From the NCBI GenBank assembly GCA_003248775.1, contig QFQX01000002.1, positions 152,838-216,837 of the forward strand: a stretch of DNA of 64,000 nt, in the 5' to 3' direction. The position numbers and the translations under genes are program-made. The stretch comes from Shinella sp. (GTDB taxonomy: Bacteria > Pseudomonadota > Alphaproteobacteria > Rhizobiales > Rhizobiaceae). This document shows positions 28,801-35,668 of the stretch, piece after piece (position 1 is the stretch's first letter; each line of letters begins with the position of its first letter). The notes under the pieces are model-generated. The model did not search any database and had not been told where the DNA came from. It saw only the letters and a program-made list of their open reading frames with translations.

Positions 28801-31800
28801 CTCGACGGCCGGCATCGCTGCCATCAACGCAAACGCCATCTCGGGATTGTCCACCGCCATACTGGCTACCCTTTCGTCCGAACAGATTGCAGCACTCAGC
28901 ACGGCCGGTATCGCCGGGCTGACCACCAAGCAGGTCGAGGCCCTGAACGCGTCGCAGATTGCGACGCTGTCCACCAGGCAGATCACCGCCCTCAGCTCCG
29001 CCCAGATCGCGACATTCAGCACGGACGAAATCGCAGCGCTATCGACAATGCAGATCGCAGCGCTTGCAACTTCGGCCATCACCGGACTTTCGACCAAGCA
29101 GGTCGTCGCCTTGAGCACGGCACAGGCAGAGGCACTGACCTCCGCACAGGTTGGCGTTTTAAGCTCCGCCCAGCTTGCGGCGCTCGAAGCCGAGGATCTC
29201 GCGACGTTCTCGACCAAGGATATCGCAGCCATCAGTTCGTCCGCCATTGCGGGGCTGTCCACCGATGCGATCGCAGCGCTCTCGACCAGTCAGATCGACG
29301 CCCTGAGTACGGCCAGTATTGCCGCCCTCTCCACCAGGCAGATCGCAGTCCTCAGCACCAGCCAGGCCGAAGCCCTGAGCTCTTCTCAGGTAGGCGCACT
29401 CAGCTCCGCGCAAATTGCGGCACTCACAGCGGCGGATATCGCCACGTTCTCCACGGCCGATATCGCCGCCATAAGCTCGGCTGCCATTGCGGGCCTGCAA
29501 ACCTCCGTGCTGGCCTCACTTTCGACCGCACAGATCGCAGCGCTCAACACCGCCAGCATCGCCACCCTCTCCACAAAGCAGATCGATGCGCTCAGCAGCG
29601 ATCAGGTCAGGGCCATGACCACGGCCCAGATCGGAGCGCTGACGTCGAGACAAGTGTCGGCACTGGGCATCGACGACATCGCCGGACTTTCAACAACGCA
29701 GGTCGCCGCCATCGGCATTGCCGGAATTGCCGGCCTCACCTCCGCCCAGATCGATGCTCTGACGACCGCACAGGTCGATGCGCTTTCCACCAAGCAGATT
29801 AGCGCATTGAACTCGGCTCAGATCGCCGCTCTTGGATCGGAAGACCTCGCGACCTTCTCCACGAAGGAGATCGCCGCGATCAGCTCGACCGCGATCGCCG
29901 GCCTGTCGTCGCAGCTCATCGCGACCCTTTCCAGCGATCAGATCGCGGCCTTCAGCGCCACCAGCGTCTCCGGTCTTTCTACCGATCAGATCGCGGCGCT
30001 CACCACCGCCGGCGTCCGCGCACTATCGACCGCGCAGATCGCGGCCCTGACCTCGCGTCAGGTTGCGGCTCTGGGGACCGACGACATCGCTGCGCTTTCG
30101 ACCGACCAGATCGCAGCACTCAGCACCGCCGGCATCAAGGCTCTGGGCACTGACGATATCGAGGCCATGAGCCCCGATCAGGTCGAGGCCCTGACGAGCC
30201 TTCAGGTCGCCGCCTTGACTTCGACGCAGATCGCGGCACTTGGCACGGATGACATCGTGATGTTCTCCACCAAGGACATTGCTGCACTTGCCTCGAGCAC
30301 GATTTCGGGATTGTCGACCACGTTGCTGGCCGCGCTCTCGACCGTCCAGATTTCGGCTCTGAGCACGGCCGGTATCGCAGGGCTTTCCACCAGCCAGATC
30401 ATGGCACTCGGAACCGATCAGGTCGAGGCGTTGACGCCGTCCCAGGTCGCGGCTCTCAGCTCGGCACAGATCGCGGCTCTCGGCACCGACGACCTCGATG
30501 TGTTCTCGACCGCCGACATCGCAGCCATCAGCTCCAACGCCATTGCTGGCCTGACCTCCACTCTTCTGGCGTCACTGTCGGCAGATCAGATCGAGGCGCT
30601 GAGCACAGCCGGCATTGCCGGGCTCTCGACCGACCAGATCGCGATCCTTAGCCTCACACAGGTCAAGGCCCTCACCACCGCGCAGATTGCAACGCTGAGT
30701 TCCAAACAGATCGCGGCACTCGGAACCGACGACATCGCGGCGCTCTCCACCAGTCAGGTCGCGGCCTTCAGCACCGCCGGCATCAAGGGATTGACCACCG
30801 ACGATATCGTGGCGCTGAGCCCCGAGCAGGTCGAGGCGCTGACTGCGACCCAGATCGCGGTACTGAGTTCGACGCAGATCGCTGCCTTCGGCACCGATGA
30901 CCTCGATACGTTCTCGACCGCGGAAATCGCCGCCATCAGCTCCAGCGCCATCGTCGGCCTGTCCACGGAACTCCTGGCATCGCTGTCGCCCGATCAGGTC
31001 GAAGCGCTGAGTGCCGCAGGCATCGCAGGACTGTCCTCGGCCCAGATCGCCGCCCTCAACGCCGTGCAGATCGACGCGCTGACGACCGCCCAGCTTGCTG
31101 CTTTGACGTCGAAGCAGGTCGCAGCGCTCGGTACCGATAGCATCGCATCGCTGACCACGGCCCAAATTGCGGCGCTTGGCACGGCCGGCATCACCGGCCT
31201 CACCACCGCACAGATCGGCGCGCTAAGCGGCGCGCAGGTCGCGGCCCTGACATCGGCGCAGATCGCGGCATTCAACTCCACCCAAATCGCCGTACTCACC
31301 GGCGATGATCTGGACATGTTCTCGACCGCCGACATCGCCGCCATCAATTCGACCGCCATTGCGGGCCTTTCTACTGCGACGATTGCAGCGCTTTCCACCG
31401 ATCAGATCGCTGCGCTGAGCACCGCCGGCATTGCCGGGCTCTCGACCAGCCAGATCGTGGCGCTGAGCCCGGAACAGGTCGAGGCGCTTTCCTCCACGCA
31501 GGTCGCTGCCCTCACATCGAAGCAGATCGCGGCGCTCGGCACGGATGATCTCGACATGTTCTCGACGGCGGACATCGCCGCCATCAGTTCAACGGCCATA
31601 TCTGGCTTGTCGGCGGCCGCACTCGCCGCCTTCACGCCGGATCAGATCGCGGCACTTGGCGCTGCGGGAATCCCCGGGCTTTCCACCACCCAGATCAACA
31701 TGCTGAGTACCGACCAGATAGCGGCGCTATCGACGGCCCAGCTTGCGGCTCTGACGTCGAAGCAGGTTGCCGCTCTCGGAACGGACGACATAGCCTCGCT

Positions 31801-32785
31801 CTCCACCAGCCAGGTTGCGGCCCTCAGCGCCGCAGGTATTGCCGGCCTGACCAGCGGTCAGGTTGCAACGCTCACCGCCGACCAGATCGAAGCTCTGTCG
31901 ACGGCCCAGATCGCCGCCCTCAGCTCGGATGCGCTGGCAGGCCTGACGGTCGAGGATATAGAGACCTTCTCGACCGCCGAACTTGCGGCAATCAGCTCCT
32001 CCGCAATCAAGGGTCTGTCGACAGCCATTATCGCGTCGCTCTCCACCGGCGAGATCGCGGCTCTCGGTACAGCAGGCGTCCACGGCCTGAGCAGCAGTCA
32101 GGTCGACGCCCTCAGCAGGGAACAACTCGACTCGCTGACAACCGACCAGATCGCGGCGCTTAGCTCCGACGGGCTTGCGGGCCTGACCACGCAGGACATG
32201 GAAACGTTCTCGACTGCGGAACTCGCTGCGATCAGTTCGTCTGCGATCAAGGGGCTGTCCACGGCGATCATCGCAGGGCTTTCCTCCAGCCAGATCGCCG
32301 TCCTGACGACAGGCCAGGTCGCCTCGCTGGGATACAATCAGGTGGCGGCAATGAGCACCGCCCAGATCGACGCCCTGTCGATCACGCAGATCGCGGCCCT
32401 GACCGCGGTGCAGGCCGCAGCCCTAGGCACCGACGACATCGCCCTGTTCTCCACCGACGAGATTGCTGCGCTGAGCTCGAGTGCAATCGCCGGACTGAGC
32501 ACCGGGGTCATCGCTGCCCTGACCACGGCGCAGGCCGAAGCGCTGACTTCTGGTCAGGTCGGCTCCCTGACCTCGACGCAGGTCGCGGCTCTGGAGATGG
32601 AGGATCTCGCCACCTTCTCTACCCAGGACATCGCATCCTTCAGCTCCACGGGCGTTGCAGGGCTTTCCACGCAGGATATTTCGGGACTGTCGAATGCTCA
32701 GCTTGATGCGCTGATGTCCTCGCACATGGGGAACCTGAATTCCGATCAGGTGGCAGCCGTCATCTCCGCCTATCTCAACGCGTAA
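25874..32785 (+). CDS. Giant Ser/Thr-rich octapeptide-repeat protein (2303 residues)
   Basis: After seven residues (MTSTIPS) the whole protein is 287 consecutive octapeptides: 2303 = 7 + 8 x 287, with no insertion or deletion in the register. The consensus is [L/F/I/M]-[S/T/G]-[T/S]-x-[Q/D/A]-[I/V/L]-x-[A/G], for example LSTAQIAA. Position 1 is nearly always hydrophobic, positions 2-3 are mostly Ser/Thr, and I saw no Cys and only one Trp (residue 24). No signal peptide, membrane segment, RTX nonapeptide, LPxTG or autotransporter domain is visible. The last octads (LMSSHMGN, LNSDQVAA, VISAYLNA) depart from consensus and may cap the structure. I recall similar octapeptide proteins annotated as hypothetical or adhesin-like. 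The neighbouring GT41 enzyme suggests glycosylation of the Ser/Thr positions. Function is unknown. Confidence 0.9.
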   Translation: MTSTIPSLSVTQIRSLSTAAVAAWSTEDVSLLSTRQLGALSSDQIAALDTEDVDVLNSQQLSAISQSAIVGLTFEQLAVLDKYDVESLTSKQVAALTTAQLNALTTAQAEALTSLQVSALSSAQIAALGVEDLAEFSTADIAAISQKAIFGLSTDVLASLTTAQIAALSTRAVSSLTTDQIAALSTKQVAALTTAQIGVLKAAHLQALGTNDIATLSTAQIAAISTKALPALFIEQVEAMSTAQVEALTAAQVKTLTSTHLAALGTEDLATFSTADMAAITAKALAGLTTDQIASLSTSQIAALSTSGAAGLSADQIAALSTAQVDALTTSQVRVLSSGQIAALGADDLATFSTAEMAAISNKGITGLSEDAIASLTSGQITALSTSAVANLKVTQIAALSTEQLAALTPTQVSVLKASQMLALEADDIAAMSTAQIAALSTSAIANLSANQVAALSTAQVEVLTINQVKALGSVQLSALGADDLATFSLAEIATLTSKAISGLSTDVLASLSTNQIAVLSTSAITGLSTDQITALTTAQAEALTVGQVGSLSSLQIAALGADDLAMFTSAEIAAISYKSAAGLVTDAIAALTSSQIAALSTTTIANLTTDQIDALSTAQLAALTTAQIATLSAKQIAAFGTDGIASLSTSQIAALSAKAVAGLSSDQIQALSTNQVESLSPTQVAALTSLQLSALETADIATFSTADIAAITSSAISGLSSELIEALSTQQIAALSAISIKGLSSDQVAMLSTAQVEALSPTQVAALTSLQLAALETADIATFSTADIAAITSTAISGLSTSIIAALSSEQIAALSTTSIKGLSTLQIDALSSSQVAVLSTKQLAALSSAQVASLNTGNVTALTTEQLAALGTAGIAGLSTRQIAALEPEQIAILSTTQLAALSSTQIAALGTDDLAVLTTAQIAALSASGVSGLTTKQIDALSSDQIAALSTKQIAALSSDQIAALDTGDIQAFSTAGIAAINANAISGLSTAILATLSSEQIAALSTAGIAGLTTKQVEALNASQIATLSTRQITALSSAQIATFSTDEIAALSTMQIAALATSAITGLSTKQVVALSTAQAEALTSAQVGVLSSAQLAALEAEDLATFSTKDIAAISSSAIAGLSTDAIAALSTSQIDALSTASIAALSTRQIAVLSTSQAEALSSSQVGALSSAQIAALTAADIATFSTADIAAISSAAIAGLQTSVLASLSTAQIAALNTASIATLSTKQIDALSSDQVRAMTTAQIGALTSRQVSALGIDDIAGLSTTQVAAIGIAGIAGLTSAQIDALTTAQVDALSTKQISALNSAQIAALGSEDLATFSTKEIAAISSTAIAGLSSQLIATLSSDQIAAFSATSVSGLSTDQIAALTTAGVRALSTAQIAALTSRQVAALGTDDIAALSTDQIAALSTAGIKALGTDDIEAMSPDQVEALTSLQVAALTSTQIAALGTDDIVMFSTKDIAALASSTISGLSTTLLAALSTVQISALSTAGIAGLSTSQIMALGTDQVEALTPSQVAALSSAQIAALGTDDLDVFSTADIAAISSNAIAGLTSTLLASLSADQIEALSTAGIAGLSTDQIAILSLTQVKALTTAQIATLSSKQIAALGTDDIAALSTSQVAAFSTAGIKGLTTDDIVALSPEQVEALTATQIAVLSSTQIAAFGTDDLDTFSTAEIAAISSSAIVGLSTELLASLSPDQVEALSAAGIAGLSSAQIAALNAVQIDALTTAQLAALTSKQVAALGTDSIASLTTAQIAALGTAGITGLTTAQIGALSGAQVAALTSAQIAAFNSTQIAVLTGDDLDMFSTADIAAINSTAIAGLSTATIAALSTDQIAALSTAGIAGLSTSQIVALSPEQVEALSSTQVAALTSKQIAALGTDDLDMFSTADIAAISSTAISGLSAAALAAFTPDQIAALGAAGIPGLSTTQINMLSTDQIAALSTAQLAALTSKQVAALGTDDIASLSTSQVAALSAAGIAGLTSGQVATLTADQIEALSTAQIAALSSDALAGLTVEDIETFSTAELAAISSSAIKGLSTAIIASLSTGEIAALGTAGVHGLSSSQVDALSREQLDSLTTDQIAALSSDGLAGLTTQDMETFSTAELAAISSSAIKGLSTAIIAGLSSSQIAVLTTGQVASLGYNQVAAMSTAQIDALSITQIAALTAVQAAALGTDDIALFSTDEIAALSSSAIAGLSTGVIAALTTAQAEALTSGQVGSLTSTQVAALEMEDLATFSTQDIASFSSTGVAGLSTQDISGLSNAQLDALMSSHMGNLNSDQVAAVISAYLNA
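25895..32782 (+). repeat. 287-copy tandem 24-bp coding repeat with 240-bp and 408-bp higher-order periods
   Basis: The 24-bp unit encodes one octapeptide. Marker octads of the form LGxDDLxx-FSTADIAA recur every 10 units (240 bp) or 17 units (408 bp, as 10 + 7), for example starting near 30481, 30889, 31297 and 31537. Units are diverged at third codon positions. Because 24 and 240 are multiples of three, the antisense and shifted frames also stay open for long stretches; those apparent genes are artefacts of the repeat. Confidence 0.92.
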
Positions 32786-32796
32786 CTGGAGCGACA

Positions 32797-32823
32797 AAAG
32801 GCAGGGCTACTCGCCCTGCCTTT
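32797..32823 (+). terminator. Terminator after the repeat protein
   Basis: AAAGGCAGGGC and GCCCTGCCTTT form an 11-bp stem with the 5-nt loop TACTC, starting 11 bp after the stop codon. The stem ends in a short T run on the plus strand and an A run at its base, so it can also work leftward. It closes the glycosyltransferase/repeat-protein unit. Confidence 0.75.
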
Positions 32824-32940
32824 ACATCAGGAAGGACCGCCCCGGAATTGAACAAGAAACGATGCGGCATCGCAAGCTGATGCGGCACGGCTCGACAGCG
32901 GCGCCGTGAAGGGATACCTGATATTCCCCTTCAATTCCGG

Positions 32941-33693
32941 ATGATGCCCATGTCCCCCACGTTCGACCCGACAATCCTTGCCACCTCGCTGATGCAAGCC
33001 AAGGCACGCGTTCCCGCTGCCACCCTTGTCGCGCCTTTAACGATCGCGGAAGCCTTCGCCGTACAGGCGATCACGATGGCGGATGCGCCCGCCGAACCGC
33101 TTGGCTACAAGGTTGCCCGTTCTCCGGAAGGTGTTGCCGTGACGGGACGGCTGCTGCCGCTCCATGTTGCAGATGATGCAACATTCCCGTGGCGGGCGGG
33201 CGTCGCCATCGAAGCGGAAATCGCGATCCGGCTTGCGACGGCATTGCCGCCCCGTGCCGGTGGCTATACCCGCGACGAGGTCAAGAAGGCCGTTGGCAGC
33301 GTGCATCTCGGCCTCGAAGTTCTGGACAGCCGTCTCGTGGAGGGCAGCAAGTCTCCCTACCTGCTTTTCCTCGCCGACCAGCTCGGCAATGCCGGCTATC
33401 TACTTGGACCGGAAGTGCCTGCGGCCCTTGTCGATGATGTGGCGGGCACGCCCCTCGAAATCAGGCTGGGCGACGAGATCATATTTGCCGACGCCGCCAA
33501 GCATCCGGCAGGCGACGTGGTTGCATGGCTCGTGGATTGGGCCAATCGGGAAGACCGGCCGGAAAATTCGCTTGCCGCGGGAGAGATCATTACCACCGGC
33601 AGCCTTTGCGGCGCGGTTCCCCTTGCCAAGACAGGCCTGCTGACGATCAAACTCGGTGCGGATCACAAGCTCACTGCGGGTTTCGCTGGCTGA
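32941..33693 (+). CDS. 2-keto-4-pentenoate hydratase-like FAH-superfamily protein
   Basis: The 250-residue protein matches the hydratase/decarboxylase branch of the fumarylacetoacetate hydrolase superfamily. LGYKVARSP, the metal-binding VAIEAEIAIRL segment, VHLGLEVLDSR and GEIITTGSLCGAVPL are all family features. Members hydrate 2-oxo-pent-4-enoates or decarboxylate oxo-diacids in aromatic or amino-acid breakdown. No other aromatic meta-cleavage gene lies nearby, so the substrate is open. The start at 32941 is plausible, but the ATG three codons later (32950) is equally good. Confidence 0.8.
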   Translation: MMPMSPTFDPTILATSLMQAKARVPAATLVAPLTIAEAFAVQAITMADAPAEPLGYKVARSPEGVAVTGRLLPLHVADDATFPWRAGVAIEAEIAIRLATALPPRAGGYTRDEVKKAVGSVHLGLEVLDSRLVEGSKSPYLLFLADQLGNAGYLLGPEVPAALVDDVAGTPLEIRLGDEIIFADAAKHPAGDVVAWLVDWANREDRPENSLAAGEIITTGSLCGAVPLAKTGLLTIKLGADHKLTAGFAG

Positions 33694-33748
33694 GGACACA
33701 GCCTGCCCGAGCGTTCCGCCTTTTTTCCATCATTGAAGTACTGTCATC

Positions 33749-33768
33749 CTGACGCTATATTGCGTCAG
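33749..33768. promoter_or_regulatory. Operator of the Xre/RES toxin-antitoxin pair
   Basis: CTGACGCTATATTGCGTCAG has perfect 7-bp inverted arms (CTGACGC / GCGTCAG) around TATATT. It ends 32 bp before the preferred antitoxin start, where the promoter should be. Autorepression by the Xre-type antitoxin bound to such a palindrome is the standard regulation of this toxin-antitoxin family. Confidence 0.65.
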
Positions 33769-33800
33769 AATGAATGGCGCAGACTATCGAGGTGAATATC

Positions 33801-34151
33801 ATGGGACTGGCCCAGTATTCGGATGACGGAATGTTCGCTCCACGCAAGATCGCCGACACGCTCCGCACCACCAGCGAGGAAGTTGCCCGCACGGCCGGGC
33901 TCGGCAAGGACGCCGTACAGCGCAAGGACCGGGTGCGTTCGGACAGGACGCAACGCCGTCTTCGCGAGATGGTCGAGATCCTCAACAAGGTCGAGCCGCG
34001 GTTCGGCTCGGCCCTGATGGCATATGCCTGGTATCGCTCCGAACCGCTCCCCGGCTTTTCCGGCCAGACCGCCATGCAACTCGTCCGCAGCGGCCGGGCC
34101 GAGGATGTGCTCGATTATATCGACGCGGTCGACGCCGGCGTTCACGCCTGA
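33801..34151 (+). CDS. Xre/MbcA/ParS-family antitoxin (DUF2384)
   Basis: The ~116-residue protein has an N-terminal helix-turn-helix region (KIADTLRTTSEEVARTAGL) and the C-terminal MbcA/ParS toxin-binding domain (KVEPRFGSALMAYAWYRSEPLPGF). This domain inserts into the active site of RES toxins. I prefer the ATG at 33801 because GAGGTG lies 6 bp upstream; an ATG at 33774 would add nine residues. The toxin gene starts 2 bp after its stop, giving coupled translation. It should repress the pair through the palindrome upstream. Confidence 0.88.
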   Translation: MGLAQYSDDGMFAPRKIADTLRTTSEEVARTAGLGKDAVQRKDRVRSDRTQRRLREMVEILNKVEPRFGSALMAYAWYRSEPLPGFSGQTAMQLVRSGRAEDVLDYIDAVDAGVHA

Positions 34152-34153
34152 CC

Positions 34154-34663
34154 ATGTCCATTTCCTTTCGCGGCAAGCTCTACCGGGCGCTCAATCCCGT
34201 TTACGCCCGTGAGCCGCTTTCCGGCCGCGGCGCGGAACTTTATGGCGGCCGGTTCAATCCGAAAGGCGTCTCGGCACTATACGCATCCTTGTCCGTGATG
34301 ACGGCACTGCGAGAAGCAAACCAGGTCGGCAATCTCCAGCCGACAACACTCGTTTCCTATGACGCCGAAATCGAGCGGGTTCTTGATGGCCGCGATGTAG
34401 CCGAACTGGCGAGGTTCGGAATGGATGCCTCGACGCTTGCCGCCTCCACCTGGCGCGACGAAATGAAAACAAAGGGCAGTGCCAGAACCCAGGAATTCGC
34501 CCGGCAGGCAATGGCCGACGGCTATCATGCCCTGCTCGTCCGCAGCTTCGCAGTCGGCGCAAGCGATGACGATTTAAATCTCGTGTTATGGCAATGGGCA
34601 GATGCCGCGCCGTCGAAACTGATCCTGATCGACGACGAGCATCGATTATCCCGGACTGTCTGA
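34154..34663 (+). CDS. RES-domain toxin (NAD+-depleting)
   Basis: The 169-residue protein starts FRGKLYRALNPVYAREPLSGRGAELYGGRFNP, the classic RES N-terminus with the conserved Arg and Tyr, followed by ALYASLSVMTALREA, which carries the conserved Tyr, Ser and Glu. Characterised RES toxins (Pseudomonas Res, Mycobacterium MbcT) consume NAD+ by hydrolysis or phosphorolysis and stop growth. The Xre partner sits immediately upstream. The KdgK-like gene follows after 26 bp, but probably forms a separate function. Confidence 0.88.
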   Translation: MSISFRGKLYRALNPVYAREPLSGRGAELYGGRFNPKGVSALYASLSVMTALREANQVGNLQPTTLVSYDAEIERVLDGRDVAELARFGMDASTLAASTWRDEMKTKGSARTQEFARQAMADGYHALLVRSFAVGASDDDLNLVLWQWADAAPSKLILIDDEHRLSRTV

Positions 34664-34689
34664 ACCGCGGCAGGCAATAGAGCGGCAAT

Positions 34690-35610
34690 ATGATGAAACG
34701 AATGCTGTCGATCGGCGAGTGCATGGTGGAGTTGCGGCAGGCGGAGGAAGGCCTTCTGCGCAAGGGATATGCGGGCGATACGTTCAACACCGCCTATTAC
34801 GCCCGCCTTGCCGCGCCTTCGGACTGGGCCGTGAGTTATCTGAGCGCCGTCGGCACGGACAAGGTCTCCGAGGAAATGCTCGGTTTCATGGAAAGCACCG
34901 GCGTCGAAACCGGTGTCGTGCGGCGCGTCGAGGGACGCACACCCGGCCTCTACATGATCCATCTCGACAAGGGCGAGCGCAGCTTCTCCTACTGGCGTTC
35001 GGCATCCGCCGCAAAGACGCTCGCCGACGATCCGGTTCATCTGCGTGCCGCAATCGAACAATCGGACGTGGTCTTCTTCTCGGGCATCACACTGGCAATC
35101 CTGAGCGCCGAGGCCGTCGAGGCCCTGCTTTCGGAACTGCGCCGCGCAAGAACGGCCGGCAAGACCGTGGTCTTCGATCCCAACATTCGCCCGCATCTCT
35201 GGCAGGACAGGACGGTCATGCTCGACACCATCAATGCAGGTGCGTCTGTGGCAAATCTGGTAATGCCGAGCTTCGACGATGAAGCCACCCATTTCGGCGA
35301 TGCCGATCCGGCCGCGACCATCGCACGCTACAGGGCGCTCGGCGCTGAGAACGTGGTGGTCAAGGACGGTGCCAACGGCATTACCCTCAGTTTCGCCGGA
35401 AAGCCGGCCGAATTCATCACCGCTATCCGTGTCGAGCAGGTCGTCGATACCACCAGCGCCGGTGACAGTTTCAATGGCACCTTCCTTGCCCGATACGTTC
35501 AGGACGGTGATGCGCGGGCAGCGGCAACAGCTGCAGCCCGCGCCGCGGCAGCCGTTATCGGCCATCACGGAGCGCTGGTTCCGCGGGAAGCGCTTCCCGC
35601 CGCGGCATGA
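34690..35610 (+). CDS. kdgK: 2-Dehydro-3-deoxygluconokinase-like PfkB sugar kinase
   Basis: The 306-residue PfkB kinase starts LSIGECMVELRQAEEGLLRKGYAGDTFNTAYY, the typical KdgK opening (GECM..L, then the GDTFNTA substrate loop), and has DTTSAGDSFNGTFLARY with the catalytic Asp. It would phosphorylate 2-keto-3-deoxygluconate to KDPG at the entry to the Entner-Doudoroff pathway, in hexuronate or pectin breakdown. No uronate genes lie next to it in the window. Another PfkB sugar is possible, but the N-terminal signature favours KDG. Confidence 0.83.
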   Translation: MMKRMLSIGECMVELRQAEEGLLRKGYAGDTFNTAYYARLAAPSDWAVSYLSAVGTDKVSEEMLGFMESTGVETGVVRRVEGRTPGLYMIHLDKGERSFSYWRSASAAKTLADDPVHLRAAIEQSDVVFFSGITLAILSAEAVEALLSELRRARTAGKTVVFDPNIRPHLWQDRTVMLDTINAGASVANLVMPSFDDEATHFGDADPAATIARYRALGAENVVVKDGANGITLSFAGKPAEFITAIRVEQVVDTTSAGDSFNGTFLARYVQDGDARAAATAAARAAAAVIGHHGALVPREALPAAA

Positions 35611-35628
35611 GATCCGCTTCTTGCCGGC

Positions 35629-35654
35629 ATCCTGACCGCCAGGGCGGTCAGGAT
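35629..35654. terminator. Hairpin between convergent kdgK and hydrolase genes
   Basis: ATCCTGACCGCC and GGCGGTCAGGAT form a perfect 12-bp stem around AG, exactly between two convergent genes. There is no T run on either side, so it may act as a weak bidirectional terminator or a transcript-end stabiliser. Confidence 0.55.
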
Positions 35655-35668
35655 GATATCCGGCTCTA

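Noticed and set aside
25895..32782. CRISPR-like array or non-coding tandem repeat
   Set aside because: The repeats are contiguous with no unique spacers, vary mainly at third codon positions and sit in one long open frame with start, ribosome site and terminator.
25874..32785. RTX toxin or autotransporter adhesin identity for the repeat protein
   Set aside because: There is no GGxGxD nonapeptide, no C-terminal beta-barrel, no YadA or VCBS-type domain and no type I secretion genes nearby.
26002..32797. Many antisense open frames of 60-210 codons across the repeat protein
   Set aside because: They arise because the 24-bp period is a multiple of three, so a frame free of stops in one unit stays open in all. 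They have repetitive, low-complexity translations, no ribosome sites, and only mirror the plus-strand repeat.
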